Below are positions 16,173 through 24,310 of a stretch of 64,000 nt of DNA, piece by piece; the stretch's first letter is position 1; each line of letters begins with the position of its first letter. Source of the stretch: AV40 sp038230255 (GTDB lineage: Bacteria; Verrucomicrobiota; Verrucomicrobiia; Chthoniobacterales; UBA10450); NCBI GenBank assembly GCA_038230255.1, contig JBBRNP010000003.1, forward strand, positions 368,892 through 432,891, written 5' to 3'. The position numbers were made by a program, and so were the translations under genes. The notes beneath the pieces are model-generated. The model was not told the DNA's origin. It ran no database searches and saw nothing but the letters and a program-made list of their open reading frames with translations.

Positions 16173-17269
16173 CAAATCTTTAGCCGCTGTTTCATTTCCT
16201 GTTTTTGATCGGCGCGAGCGTAGGCTTCGTCGGCGGTGATGAGCCCGCCGTTCTGAAGTTCGACCAAGGCGTCGTCCATCAACTGCATGCCTTGTTTTTT
16301 CCCGGTCTGAATAATTCCCGGGAGCATGTAAGTCTTCGCTTCGCGGATGACGTTGGCGACAGCCGGGGTGTTGGTCAGTATTTCCAAAGCCAGGGCACGT
16401 CCTTTGCCGTCCGCACGTGGGATGAGTTGCTGACTGATTACGCCGCGGAGCGATTCGCTCACCATGATTCGGATTTGTTCCTGTTGATCGGGCGGAAAGA
16501 CGTCGAGCAATCGATCGAGTGTGCGCGAAGCGTTGCCGGTATGGAGCGTTCCCAAAACTAAATGGCCCGTCTCTGCGGCTGTGATCGCGAGCGAGATTGT
16601 TTCCAAATCCCGCATCTCGCCGACCATGATGACATCCGGATCTTCACGGAGCGCGCCGCGCAACGCCGCCGCGAATGAGCGCGTGTGCGTGTGCACTTCG
16701 CGTTGGGTGATGTGGCAGCCCTTCGGCTCCATCACATATTCAATGGGATCTTCGAGAGTGATGATGTGCTCGCGCCGCTCGATGTTTACCTGCTCGACCA
16801 AAGCGGCGAGCGTGGTCGATTTTCCGCTGCCGACCGAGCCGGTGACAAGAATCAATCCATTTTGATAGCGAGTGAGCAGTTTGAGATGCTCGGGCAAACC
16901 AAGCTGGTCCATCGTGCGCACCTTGGTGTTGATGATGCGAAAGACGAGATCGACCCCGAGCCGTTGGCGCACGACGCTCGTGCGATACCGGCCGACGTCG
17001 TTCGCGTAAGCGAAGTCGGCGTCGCCACGCTCGTTCAATTGCGTTTTCTGGAGGTTCGAAAGAAAACCTTCCGCGAGAGCGAGCGTCTGGTCTGAGGTCA
17101 AACGCGGCGCGTCGGGCCAGATCGGTTGCAGGGTGCCATGCAACCGCCAGATCGGCGGTGCGTTTACACCAAGATGAACATCCGAGGCTCCGGCCTGCTG
17201 GCCGACTGCTAGGTATTCATCGACATGCGAGAGCGGATGCGACTTCGGAGATGTCGATGTGGAGGACAT
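16172..17269 (-). CDS. Type IV pilus retraction ATPase, PilT/PilU family (second)
   Basis: A 365-aa PilT-family ATPase, distinct from the one at 14523. Motifs: Walker A GSVGSGKST, Asp box LEDPIEYVM, Walker B DPDVIMVGEMRDLETISLAI, His box TLHTGNA. The start MSSTSTSPKSHPLSHVDEYL has a short polar extension before the PAS-like N-terminal domain. Two retraction ATPases in tandem recall the PilT-PilU pairs of other bacteria; which one is the primary motor cannot be told from sequence. Pilin and assembly genes are not in the window. Confidence 0.92.
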   Translation of the reverse strand: MSSTSTSPKSHPLSHVDEYLAVGQQAGASDVHLGVNAPPIWRLHGTLQPIWPDAPRLTSDQTLALAEGFLSNLQKTQLNERGDADFAYANDVGRYRTSVVRQRLGVDLVFRIINTKVRTMDQLGLPEHLKLLTRYQNGLILVTGSVGSGKSTTLAALVEQVNIERREHIITLEDPIEYVMEPKGCHITQREVHTHTRSFAAALRGALREDPDVIMVGEMRDLETISLAITAAETGHLVLGTLHTGNASRTLDRLLDVFPPDQQEQIRIMVSESLRGVISQQLIPRADGKGRALALEILTNTPAVANVIREAKTYMLPGIIQTGKKQGMQLMDDALVELQNGGLITADEAYARADQKQEMKQRLKI

Positions 17270-17311
17270 GGCGCGCCGCGATTCTTATGCAGCACGACCG
17301 TGCGCGTAAAC

Positions 17312-17704
17312 TCAAAAGCTTTTTTTGTCGGGACGGCCGCGAGAAGTGTAGCTGCCGAGTTGCTTCTCGAGAAAACTGACTACCACGGGTTTGAGCAGGC
17401 CCGCGACAATCCGCGTCGCCCCCAAAACAAATCCCGCTTCCAACAGCCCGTGCTTTGATTTGCGACCGCCTTTAGCATCGACGTAAACTTTCTTCCTCCG
17501 GGTCAGGACCGCAGTCACCAGCAAACCAACGGCAATTGCGCCAATGATCCACGGCACCGGTTCCTGCCGGACCGAGCGCCGAATCTTTCGCGGTAAGTCG
17601 ACTTCCTCCCGGACGCGTTCTAGCCTAAGCGCGAGATCCTCCCGCGATCGAGCTACCTCCAGCTTCAGCTCGGCGTCTGATTTGTTTCCAGATTTTTTAG
17701 CCAT
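17312..17704 (-). CDS. Small membrane protein, third gene of a DUF883/holin-like module
   Basis: A 130-aa protein starting MAKKSGNKSD, overlapping the preceding gene by 40 bases. Residues 10-50 are charged and helical (a DUF3618-like region is possible), residues 52-67 (WIIGAIAVGLLVTAVL) form one membrane segment, and a second weakly hydrophobic stretch at 88-112 may associate with the membrane. It belongs to a three-gene set reading DUF883, holin-III-like, this gene. That order resembles the E. coli yqjD-yqjE-yqjK stress-induced inner-membrane module. Function is unknown. Confidence 0.7.
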   Translation of the reverse strand: MAKKSGNKSDAELKLEVARSREDLALRLERVREEVDLPRKIRRSVRQEPVPWIIGAIAVGLLVTAVLTRRKKVYVDAKGGRKSKHGLLEAGFVLGATRIVAGLLKPVVVSFLEKQLGSYTSRGRPDKKSF

Positions 17705-18093
17705 TCTCGATCCTTTTTTAATTCGGCTGCGGTCGCGCGAAAAAGCGGCCGCCTCGTTGCACTCCAAGCGAGCAACAGAAAAACAAGCGCGATCAAAATA
17801 TGCAGACCGGCCGCCGCCAATGCTGTCCACAGCCATGAGACATTTGCCAAATGCGCGATTGCTACAACCGCAGTCGCGAGCAGGAAGATGTATCCGAAAG
17901 CGAAGAACAACAGCGCCGCGACCAGGCAAACCGCGATTAGGACGAACTGGACGAGCGCCGCTTTTGACTCCGTCGCAAACAGCGCGGCGCGGCTCTCGAA
18001 AAATTCGGCGAGCGCGCTGGCAAGCGCGACCAAACTGCCGATGAAACCGGTCTGGCGCATTCGACTCCGCGACGGCGAATTTTCGCCAGCCAC
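17665..18093 (-). CDS. Phage-holin-III-like membrane protein (YqjE-type)
   Basis: A 142-aa protein with two strong hydrophobic regions, about residues 46-85 (VQFVLIAVCLVAALLFFAFG and on) and 88-112, then a charged C-terminus (AAELKKDREWLKNLETNQ). This is the pattern of the PF07332 putative holin family, which in most bacteria has no demonstrated lysis role and lies beside DUF883 genes, as here. It is likely an inner-membrane stress or envelope protein. Confidence 0.75.
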   Translation of the reverse strand: MAGENSPSRSRMRQTGFIGSLVALASALAEFFESRAALFATESKAALVQFVLIAVCLVAALLFFAFGYIFLLATAVVAIAHLANVSWLWTALAAAGLHILIALVFLLLAWSATRRPLFRATAAELKKDREWLKNLETNQTPS

Positions 18094-18107
18094 TCAGCAA
18101 ATCGCGA

Positions 18108-18461
18108 TCAGCGCCGCAAAATCAGTCCCAGCACAAATCCCACGCCGAGGGCGGTGAATATTGCCTTGGTCGGATTATCGCGAACGTACTCTTCGGCATC
18201 GTCTTGAAACGTCCGCGCGCGCGTCTTCGCCTCGCCTAACGCATGCTCGGCTTTGCCGCGTGCATCGGTCCAAGCCTCCTCAGCCTTGCCGCGGGCGTCG
18301 TTCCAGACTTGCTCAGCTTTGCCGCGATACTCGCCAGCAACGGCACCGGCCGCGTCGCGTAGATCCTCGGCCGCCTTGCGTGCGTGCATTTTACTGCTCT
18401 CGAATTTGTCCTGCGCACCCGCCGGGGCGGACGCTCGATGTGATTTGTTTTCTTCAGCCAT
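18108..18461 (-). CDS. DUF883 / YqjD-ElaB-like protein with 11-residue repeats
   Basis: A 117-aa protein: a polar N-terminus, a long amphipathic helical stretch (residues 25-90), and a C-terminal membrane anchor (AIFTALGVGFVLGLILRR), the YqjD/ElaB layout. The stretch contains near-perfect 11-residue repeats, KAEQVWNDARG, KAEEAWTDARG, KAEHALGEAKT, like LEA or apolipoprotein helices. E. coli YqjD binds ribosomes at the inner membrane in stationary phase; that role is only inferred here. First gene of the three-gene module. Confidence 0.85.
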   Translation of the reverse strand: MAEENKSHRASAPAGAQDKFESSKMHARKAAEDLRDAAGAVAGEYRGKAEQVWNDARGKAEEAWTDARGKAEHALGEAKTRARTFQDDAEEYVRDNPTKAIFTALGVGFVLGLILRR

Positions 18462-18552
18462 GGTATTCTCCAGTTAAATTTCGTTTGCGGGACTATCCGC
18501 GCGCTTGCGATTCTGAGCAAATCGCACGCCGTTTGTCTACCTTAGGGCTGCT

Positions 18553-18581
18553 TGTCCGCCGTAGCCTCGGCGTAGGCGGAT
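18553..18581. repeat. Short palindrome downstream of infA
   Basis: GTCCGCC and GGCGGAT face each other around GTAGCCTCGGCGTA just beyond the infA stop codon. A similar core, GCCGTAGCCTTGGCGAAGGC, occurs inside the repeat at 29979-30118. It could act as a weak terminator for infA; there is no T tract. Confidence 0.5.
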
Positions 18582-18586
18582 CGAAT

Positions 18587-18805
18587 TTACTGTTCCCGGA
18601 AGATGATCCGCGCCTTGGTCAGATCGTAAGGCGAGAGCTCGACCGAGACTTTGTCGCCCGGGACGATGCGGATGAAATGCTTGCGCATCTTTCCGGAAAT
18701 ATGGGCGAGCACGTTCCGCTGGCCGGCCAGATCGACCCGGAACATCGTCCCCGGCAAAACCTGGGTCACGGTCCCTTCCATCACGATCTGTTCTTCCTTC
18801 GGCAT
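18587..18805 (-). CDS. infA: Translation initiation factor IF-1
   Basis: A 72-aa OB-fold protein that binds the 30S A site with IF-2 and IF-3. The sequence EGTVTQVLPGTMFRVDLAGQ and the segment HISGKMRKHFIRIVPGDKV are diagnostic, and the length is exactly that of the family. It is monocistronic here, downstream of and in line with the methyltransferase operon, with a 59-bp gap. Confidence 0.97.
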   Translation of the reverse strand: MPKEEQIVMEGTVTQVLPGTMFRVDLAGQRNVLAHISGKMRKHFIRIVPGDKVSVELSPYDLTKARIIFREQ

Positions 18806-18864
18806 GGCCGCGAAATATATTCTCGAACAGTATATGTCTCAACCGGCGGTGATGACCGCAGAAC

Positions 18865-21474
18865 TTACGGTAGCTCAGCGACCCCGACTATCTTTTCATG
18901 ATCGACTTCTTCTTCGGTGTCGAACTGGAAGAGCCCTTGGCGATCTGATACTTCTTTGCGAACTTTGAGCCCCTCGCCTTTTTTTTTTCCGAAAAGCGAT
19001 TCCAGAGAGGCCTTCGTTTTGTTCTTTGAGAAAGCTTCCCGGAAAGCGTCAAAAAACAGCAGATTCCAATTGTCCTTCGCAAAGTGCTCACTAAATAACG
19101 GCGACTGCATCTTTCGCTGGTAATCATTTTCACGTTCTTCTGGGATCACCATTGTTTTAGGAATCTCGGCCGGAAGATTCGAACCACGTTGCAAACCGCT
19201 GGTCATCGTGGTCGTGGATTCAACCTCAAACGCGTGCGCAACTCGCTTGCCTTTCAGCCACAGCAAATCCATATCGAGCACGGTGGGAAGGTTGATCACG
19301 CCGGCCAACGCTTCGGGTCGTTTCACGGTCATCAATTCTCGCAACAGGACGTTAGGAGCAAGTCCGCCGGCTCGCTCGGGTTGCTCTCTTCGGCCGATCC
19401 AAATGTCATAACCGCGAGCGCTGCCAATCTGCGCCAATAACGCAATCAATTCACTGTGATTCGTTAAGCGAAGACGAATTTCGTCACGCAACATCCATGC
19501 GGCACTTCCGCCGCTGCCTACCTTGCGGCCATAGCGCTCTAAGGCCTCCGCAATGCTTGTGCTGTCAGATGTAAGGGAGTTCGGGAACTCGCGTGCTACG
19601 GTGTCCCAAATGTCGGTGAAAGTGGCGCGACCTTTTTGGTGGAGACAGCGAAATACCGTTGCCTCCACCCGTTCTGTCAACGGCACCTGTTCCAACCGAG
19701 CCACAAACGTCTTATCCGCGAACCACCACAGCTTCCCACTCGCGCCGCCGAGCTTTGCATCGACCAGCACAAACTCACTGCCGATGCTATCCTCGAGGAC
19801 TGTTTTAACGTCGAGGCCAGTTTGGAGAGTTCCAAACAATCCGCGCTTGGCCAAAACCGGATCCACTTGGTTGATCAAAATCGTATACGGCGTCGGCTCC
19901 GCGCGCTCAGCAATCACCTTGCGACAGGTCTCAATTACAATGCGGCGAAAACGTTCTTCTGTGACTTCCTCCATGCGGCGCACGGGTTGTGGTATTTTCG
20001 CGAAGCGCAAATAAAAATCGCCTTGCGCGGCGCCGAAGGGTTGAAGCATCGCTTTCGCCGAAACTTGGCCGAGCGGCTGATGATGCAGGTGCTCATAATC
20101 GAAACCGGCGAAGACGCCAGCGTGCACCGTCGCATTACGAACTTTGAATGTTGGATTGTGAAAAGTGAGCGTTAGATACCGCTCGGGCCGCAGAAGGCGA
20201 TGCATTCCCTGAAAGCTGTCGGACAGAAGTCCGTTGTAGGCATCGAAAGCCTTCTTCTGTCGCTCATTCCGAATAATTTCGTGTGCGACAATCTTCTCGG
20301 TGTAACGGAAATCTTCTTTCAGCCAGGCGTTCCAAAGGAAGGAAAGTTCACCATATTGGACCGACGCGTCGTAAGGCGGATCGGTGAAAATATAGTCGGC
20401 GCATTCGTTCGGCATCTCTTTCATCAGCTCGATGCAATCCTGCGTGACGACTGCGACATCCGCCTTCCCCGCAAGAACTTCGCGCCAGTCGTTTGTTATT
20501 TTCACATCACCCAATGCCGCGTTTGATTCATTTTTGGCATTGATCAATCCCTGATGACCTGTCACCGCCCCCTCGAATTTGTCCCACACGTTCTGCTCCA
20601 GAAAACGCTGGGCCGACCAGTAACTATGCTGCGTCCATCCAGGCGAACTAAAGTAGGTGTAATGATTGGATGGGGCGGGATTGCCTACCGGCATCATCCG
20701 CGTGCACAGATGAACCATCGATGTGAAAGCTCCTTCAAGAAACTTGCGCAGTAGCGGGCTGCTTTCCGTTTGAATGGCTTCGTAAAGCATCGCGACAGCC
20801 CGCAAATTCCGCTTGGTGAAAAGCTGGTCGAGCGAGTCGTACTGTTGTTTTTCTTTGAATGGCTCGCCGTCAGGATAATAAAGTCTATTTTGAGGGTACC
20901 ACTCCTTAATCGGTTTGTTCTCGAGCTCAGCCAGCGCATCGACATCCTTTTTGCGCGTCTTGCATTTCGTCTCGCAACGATGCTCACAATGCGGGCAGCC
21001 TTTGTAACGAACCTCCACTAACTCGTCACCCTCGCGCACGAAGCAATCAGCTACGAGAGGTTTTCCGCATTTGGTGCAGTGAACAATGTAAAGATCGTTA
21101 ATCCGTTTCTGCACACGTTGACGTACGCGTTCGAACGCTTCTAGAAGCTTCGTCGTGTTCACGTGGCGGATCGTCAGTTCAGTAATGCGGCTGGCAATCG
21201 GCATTAGATCGCAAACGATGGCGCGGCGTTTGTTACGTACCGCTTCGACAGCAACTACCCCGCTACCTGCGAACGGATCAAACACCACTTCTTGCTCGCG
21301 GGTGTAGGCTTTGATGTGTTCGCCCACCACGTTCCACGTTTTGCGCGACCAATACTTGTGCCACACATACATCGCGGTATGCGGTTCTGGCGGTATCTGC
21401 CGGTTGATGTGTTCAAATCGTGGTACTTGGATTCTGCGAATCTTAGCCTGTGCAAGTTCACTTCTTTTCATCAA
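18865..21474 (-). CDS. DNA methyltransferase with zinc ribbon and C-terminal nuclease-like domain
   Basis: An 869-aa protein. Residues 62-80 hold the AdoMet motif I (VVFDPFAGSGVVAVEAV); a zinc ribbon follows at about 133-171 (CTKC...CPHC plus two more Cys). The catalytic motif TDPPYDA is at 364-370. The FxGxG-TRD-DPPY order suggests an alpha-type amino-methyltransferase (N6-adenine or N4-cytosine). Residues about 600-670 look like a winged helix. From about 680 on, DMDLLWL (735-740 region) followed by FEVEST (749-754) fits a PD-(D/E)XK nuclease with an ExE active site of the BamHI kind. It may be a one-chain restriction-modification enzyme. Its start overlaps the RadC-like gene by four bases. 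Confidence 0.8.
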   Translation of the reverse strand: MMKRSELAQAKIRRIQVPRFEHINRQIPPEPHTAMYVWHKYWSRKTWNVVGEHIKAYTREQEVVFDPFAGSGVVAVEAVRNKRRAIVCDLMPIASRITELTIRHVNTTKLLEAFERVRQRVQKRINDLYIVHCTKCGKPLVADCFVREGDELVEVRYKGCPHCEHRCETKCKTRKKDVDALAELENKPIKEWYPQNRLYYPDGEPFKEKQQYDSLDQLFTKRNLRAVAMLYEAIQTESSPLLRKFLEGAFTSMVHLCTRMMPVGNPAPSNHYTYFSSPGWTQHSYWSAQRFLEQNVWDKFEGAVTGHQGLINAKNESNAALGDVKITNDWREVLAGKADVAVVTQDCIELMKEMPNECADYIFTDPPYDASVQYGELSFLWNAWLKEDFRYTEKIVAHEIIRNERQKKAFDAYNGLLSDSFQGMHRLLRPERYLTLTFHNPTFKVRNATVHAGVFAGFDYEHLHHQPLGQVSAKAMLQPFGAAQGDFYLRFAKIPQPVRRMEEVTEERFRRIVIETCRKVIAERAEPTPYTILINQVDPVLAKRGLFGTLQTGLDVKTVLEDSIGSEFVLVDAKLGGASGKLWWFADKTFVARLEQVPLTERVEATVFRCLHQKGRATFTDIWDTVAREFPNSLTSDSTSIAEALERYGRKVGSGGSAAWMLRDEIRLRLTNHSELIALLAQIGSARGYDIWIGRREQPERAGGLAPNVLLRELMTVKRPEALAGVINLPTVLDMDLLWLKGKRVAHAFEVESTTTMTSGLQRGSNLPAEIPKTMVIPEERENDYQRKMQSPLFSEHFAKDNWNLLFFDAFREAFSKNKTKASLESLFGKKKGEGLKVRKEVSDRQGLFQFDTEEEVDHEKIVGVAELP

Positions 21475-21797
21475 GCGTCGCGATCCAATTCTTTGAGTAA
21501 TCTTTGGCAGAGTTCGTAAGCGGCGGCGAGACGAATCGCACGCACCGCTTTAATCCCGCGGACCGCAGCAAGTTCATTAAGCGGGCGATCCATCAAGCTG
21601 GCCAGTGTGCCGTAACGCTCTAGCACTTGATTCGCTGTGTCGAGTGCGCTGTAGCCGCGCCCGCCGCTTCCAAGAAGGATCGCGAGAATTTCCGCATCAG
21701 TGCAACAGGCAGCACCCTCATCTACGAGCCTGCGACCCGGTTTCATTTTACAATCAGAATGCAATACGTCAGTGGAGGCAAGTGTCCGTATGGTCAC
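21471..21797 (-). CDS. Stand-alone RadC N-terminal (UPF0758 HhH) domain
   Basis: A 108-aa protein matching only the N-terminal helix-hairpin-helix part of RadC: GRRLVDEGAACCTDAEILAI, LLGSGGRG, and LAAVRGIKAVRAIRLAAAYE. The JAB/MPN metalloprotease-like domain that normally makes up the C-terminal half is absent, and no remnant follows, because the methyltransferase starts four bases before its end. A DNA-binding helper for the methyltransferase is a reasonable inference. Its start codon overlaps the stop of the preceding gene by one base. Confidence 0.75.
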   Translation of the reverse strand: MTIRTLASTDVLHSDCKMKPGRRLVDEGAACCTDAEILAILLGSGGRGYSALDTANQVLERYGTLASLMDRPLNELAAVRGIKAVRAIRLAAAYELCQRLLKELDRDA

Positions 21798-22249
21798 TAG
21801 TTATCCGCAGTTCGATCGTTGCTGCCCGGCGCTATGCCAAGATCGACATGCAATGCTTCGTGGATAGCGCGGCGAAAAAGCGGGCGGCTAGACAATATTT
21901 TGTGATCAATCTCTGCTTCTTCACTTTTTGTCGGCTCAAGGCCGATGGCGGCATAACACCCCAAGCGTCCGTCTTCGCGTATCTGGGCATATCCGCGAGC
22001 CATGACGAACAGCATTGCTTCAATGTAGTCGAAAACATCCTGCTCTGACTTCATTTGCGGCTCAGCACAAAGCCAACCGCTTATTTCCTTCGCGCGATCA
22101 AGAAGCAGAAGTTTTATCAAACCGGCCATCGCCTGGTCGCTTAGACCAATGAACCAGCGATAGTAATCTGGCCCGACATCAATTCGTGCGTTAGTTTCGA
22201 GGCATATTTGTTTCCATGCCTCCAGGAACTCTAGCCTTCTAGGATTCAT
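21797..22249 (-). CDS. Unknown protein, first gene of the methyltransferase operon
   Basis: A 150-aa soluble protein I do not recognise. It is mixed helical, with an aromatic-rich N-terminus (EAWKQI, DYYRWFIGLSDQAMAGLIKL), an acidic middle, and the C-terminus HEALHVDLGIAPGSNDRTADN. No signal peptide, membrane segment or Cys motif. Its stop overlaps the start of the RadC-like gene by one base, and that gene in turn overlaps the methyltransferase, so the three are almost certainly made together. A specificity, regulatory or antirestriction role is speculative. Confidence 0.6.
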   Translation of the reverse strand: MNPRRLEFLEAWKQICLETNARIDVGPDYYRWFIGLSDQAMAGLIKLLLLDRAKEISGWLCAEPQMKSEQDVFDYIEAMLFVMARGYAQIREDGRLGCYAAIGLEPTKSEEAEIDHKILSSRPLFRRAIHEALHVDLGIAPGSNDRTADN

Positions 22250-22331
22250 TTCGTCGGTCTGGCAGATGAAGAATGTGCATGTCCCAATTCGAAATCACAC
22301 TCTAGCGTGACATTAAGAAGCAACATCAATC

Positions 22332-24200
22332 TTAATGTACATCGTCGAGCGAAACGCTCGGCAGATATTCGCCAAGTTCCTGACGTTTCCACCAAGCGCC
22401 GGTTTGGCGATGCTCCTCAGTAGTGGTAAAACGGTAGCGATAAAGTGTGGCCCGAATGTAGCGCGGCGCACTTTGCGGAAAGGGATTTCGCTCGAACAGC
22501 GCCACGACTTGCGGTTTGCCGTGCAACAACGAGATCACCGTTTGGACAAACCACGGGTTCTGCCGGTACGAGCCGAGCGCGGCAAACCACATTTGCCAAT
22601 CCAGCCGCGGTTGATGCGGCGCACACCAGCCCGGCGCGCGCATCACATCGCCCGGTTTCCATTTGAATTCGTAAGGCTTCCAATTCAGTCCGTCGGCGCT
22701 GCCTTCGATCACGATTTCACGGCGATCTTTGGTCATAACGCGAAAAAGACCGTAGCCGTTCACGATTCGAAATGCTTCCGCTCGCGCGTAAACGGACCCG
22801 AGCAGGCGCGACCACTCCGCTTCCGGCTTGAACGCGCTGTAAATCAGCCTCGCATTGAGCGGCAAAGTAACAACGATCACCGCCACCGCGGCGTAGATCG
22901 ATAATCGATCGGCAAAATAATGGGACACGACAGCGCGTGTCCCTCCATCTGCTTGGAGGGCGCCGCGCTGTCGGCGCCAGACTGCATCATCAACGAGCAA
23001 CAAACACAACGCGACTGTCAGTAAGTTGAAAAAGCAATAATTACCCGTCGCCGCGATCATGATCTGCAGAAAAACGAGCAACCCACCGGCAAGCAAACGC
23101 AATCGCCGCGGCGCCCAAATGAAAAACGGGACGATGATTTCGACGACGAGACAGAACGCGACCGAAAATTTCTTGAACGGTAGCGGACTTTGATCGGCCC
23201 ACCATCCGATCACGGTCGGCAACGGCTGCGACCAGTAGTGATAATCAAGCGCAGTCAGGTTCAACCATGAATCATCGCCGCTGGTGAGTTTCACCACGCC
23301 CGACATGATCATGAGTTTAAAGAGCAGCAGTTTGAGCAAAAAAAGCGCGGCGCGAGAAATCGGCGGGTCCCTTTCGCGCTTTGGCCAGAGCCGCCAGGGC
23401 GCGAGAAAGATCGACAAGAAGCCGGTCTCGATCAGAAGAATGTCCCACTGAAAGCTGAGGAACGTTTGACCGGCGATCGCGAGCGACAGATAAAAAACAA
23501 CGAGGCCGATAAGCGATATCGCAGGCGCGATTCCGAAAATCAGCAGCAGCGACAGTGCGACGCCGCCGCCACAGAGAAAATGGAGAAACGCGTCGCTCGA
23601 ATTGAACCAGCAGAGCGTTGGAAAGATCGACAATGCACGGTCGCCAAGTTGAGCGCGGGCTGCTGGCAGGAATTCGCTGACGGGAGTGATTCCGTTCGAC
23701 CCAATCAGTCCGTCGATCTGGACCCAGAGCGAGAGGAACGCGATCAGAAAACTCAAACCGACCGCGCGAAGAAACCACCTTCGCGCGGCAAAATAAGTCG
23801 GCGGGCGAACGTCATGACCCCAAAGAAGTCGCGTGATCGCCGAAGCGAACCTCCGATTAGAAGCGATAATTCTGTAAGTGCTCTCTGAAAGGGCCGCGAA
23901 ACCAGGAACATGGTCGTAACTCCAGGCCAGCCACTTTTTCGAAGATCGAGATCGCAACGATCGAACGACCGCTTCCGCTCCGAAAAAGACGCTGCCGTCG
24001 ACTTCAATATGAATCACCGAGCGCTCGAATTGTTCGCGCGGAATTTCCGGAAATCGTTCGGCGCTTTCCTGAGATGTCGCGTAATCGACCGCGCCGCGCG
24101 TGATTTCGCGCCAGCGCTCGATCCAACGCCGGCAGAAATGGCAATCGTCGTCCCAGATAATGAGCGGCTTTGGCGGCGGATTGGGAACGCGTATTGGCAT
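22332..24200 (-). CDS. DCC thiol-disulfide domain fused to lipase maturation factor-like membrane protein
   Basis: A 622-aa fusion. Residues 12-130 are a DCC/DUF393 thioredoxin-like domain with DDDCHFC at 17-23 (active-site Cys20 and Cys23). From about 140 on is a multi-pass domain of the lipase maturation factor 1 family, with segments such as FLSFQWDILLIETGFLSIFL and LKLLLFKLMIMSGVVKL and the soluble C-terminal region PGWCAPHQPRLDWQMWFAAL. In animals LMF1 helps lipases fold; a bacterial role in folding exported disulfide proteins is inference. At 22922-22978 the coding sequence contains nested palindromes that read RRQRGALQADGGTRAVVS, probably a captured repeat. Confidence 0.85.
   Translation of the reverse strand: MPIRVPNPPPKPLIIWDDDCHFCRRWIERWREITRGAVDYATSQESAERFPEIPREQFERSVIHIEVDGSVFFGAEAVVRSLRSRSSKKWLAWSYDHVPGFAALSESTYRIIASNRRFASAITRLLWGHDVRPPTYFAARRWFLRAVGLSFLIAFLSLWVQIDGLIGSNGITPVSEFLPAARAQLGDRALSIFPTLCWFNSSDAFLHFLCGGGVALSLLLIFGIAPAISLIGLVVFYLSLAIAGQTFLSFQWDILLIETGFLSIFLAPWRLWPKRERDPPISRAALFLLKLLLFKLMIMSGVVKLTSGDDSWLNLTALDYHYWSQPLPTVIGWWADQSPLPFKKFSVAFCLVVEIIVPFFIWAPRRLRLLAGGLLVFLQIMIAATGNYCFFNLLTVALCLLLVDDAVWRRQRGALQADGGTRAVVSHYFADRLSIYAAVAVIVVTLPLNARLIYSAFKPEAEWSRLLGSVYARAEAFRIVNGYGLFRVMTKDRREIVIEGSADGLNWKPYEFKWKPGDVMRAPGWCAPHQPRLDWQMWFAALGSYRQNPWFVQTVISLLHGKPQVVALFERNPFPQSAPRYIRATLYRYRFTTTEEHRQTGAWWKRQELGEYLPSVSLDDVH
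22922..22978. repeat. Nested palindromes inside the LMF1-like gene
   Basis: Three hairpins in tandem: GGGACACG/CGTGTCCC, CCCTCC/GGAGGG and GGCGCC/GGCGCC, plus a longer pairing between ACAGCGCG and CGCGCTGT. In a coding region this density of palindromes is unexpected. The encoded loop lies between two membrane helices, where an insertion would be tolerated. Confidence 0.7.
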
Positions 24201-24219
24201 GTCTTAATTTCGAGCGCGC

Positions 24220-24310
24220 AGGTGGATCGGCCGCTCCGTCGGGCGATGCTATTAATTTTGCGGCTTCGCCGCCATTTTTAACATCGAGCAAGGGACTGCT
24301 CGATCCACCT
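24220..24310. repeat. GGTGGATCG...CGATCCACC element, copy 1
   Basis: A 91-bp element with terminal inverted repeats AGGTGGATCG and CGATCCACCT, an inner GCGGCTTCGCCGCC hairpin, and a constant segment ACATCGAGCAAGGGACTGCT. It is nearly identical to the element at 30939-31027. Its final CT with the following A makes the TAG stop codon of the exonuclease III gene. Confidence 0.85.
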
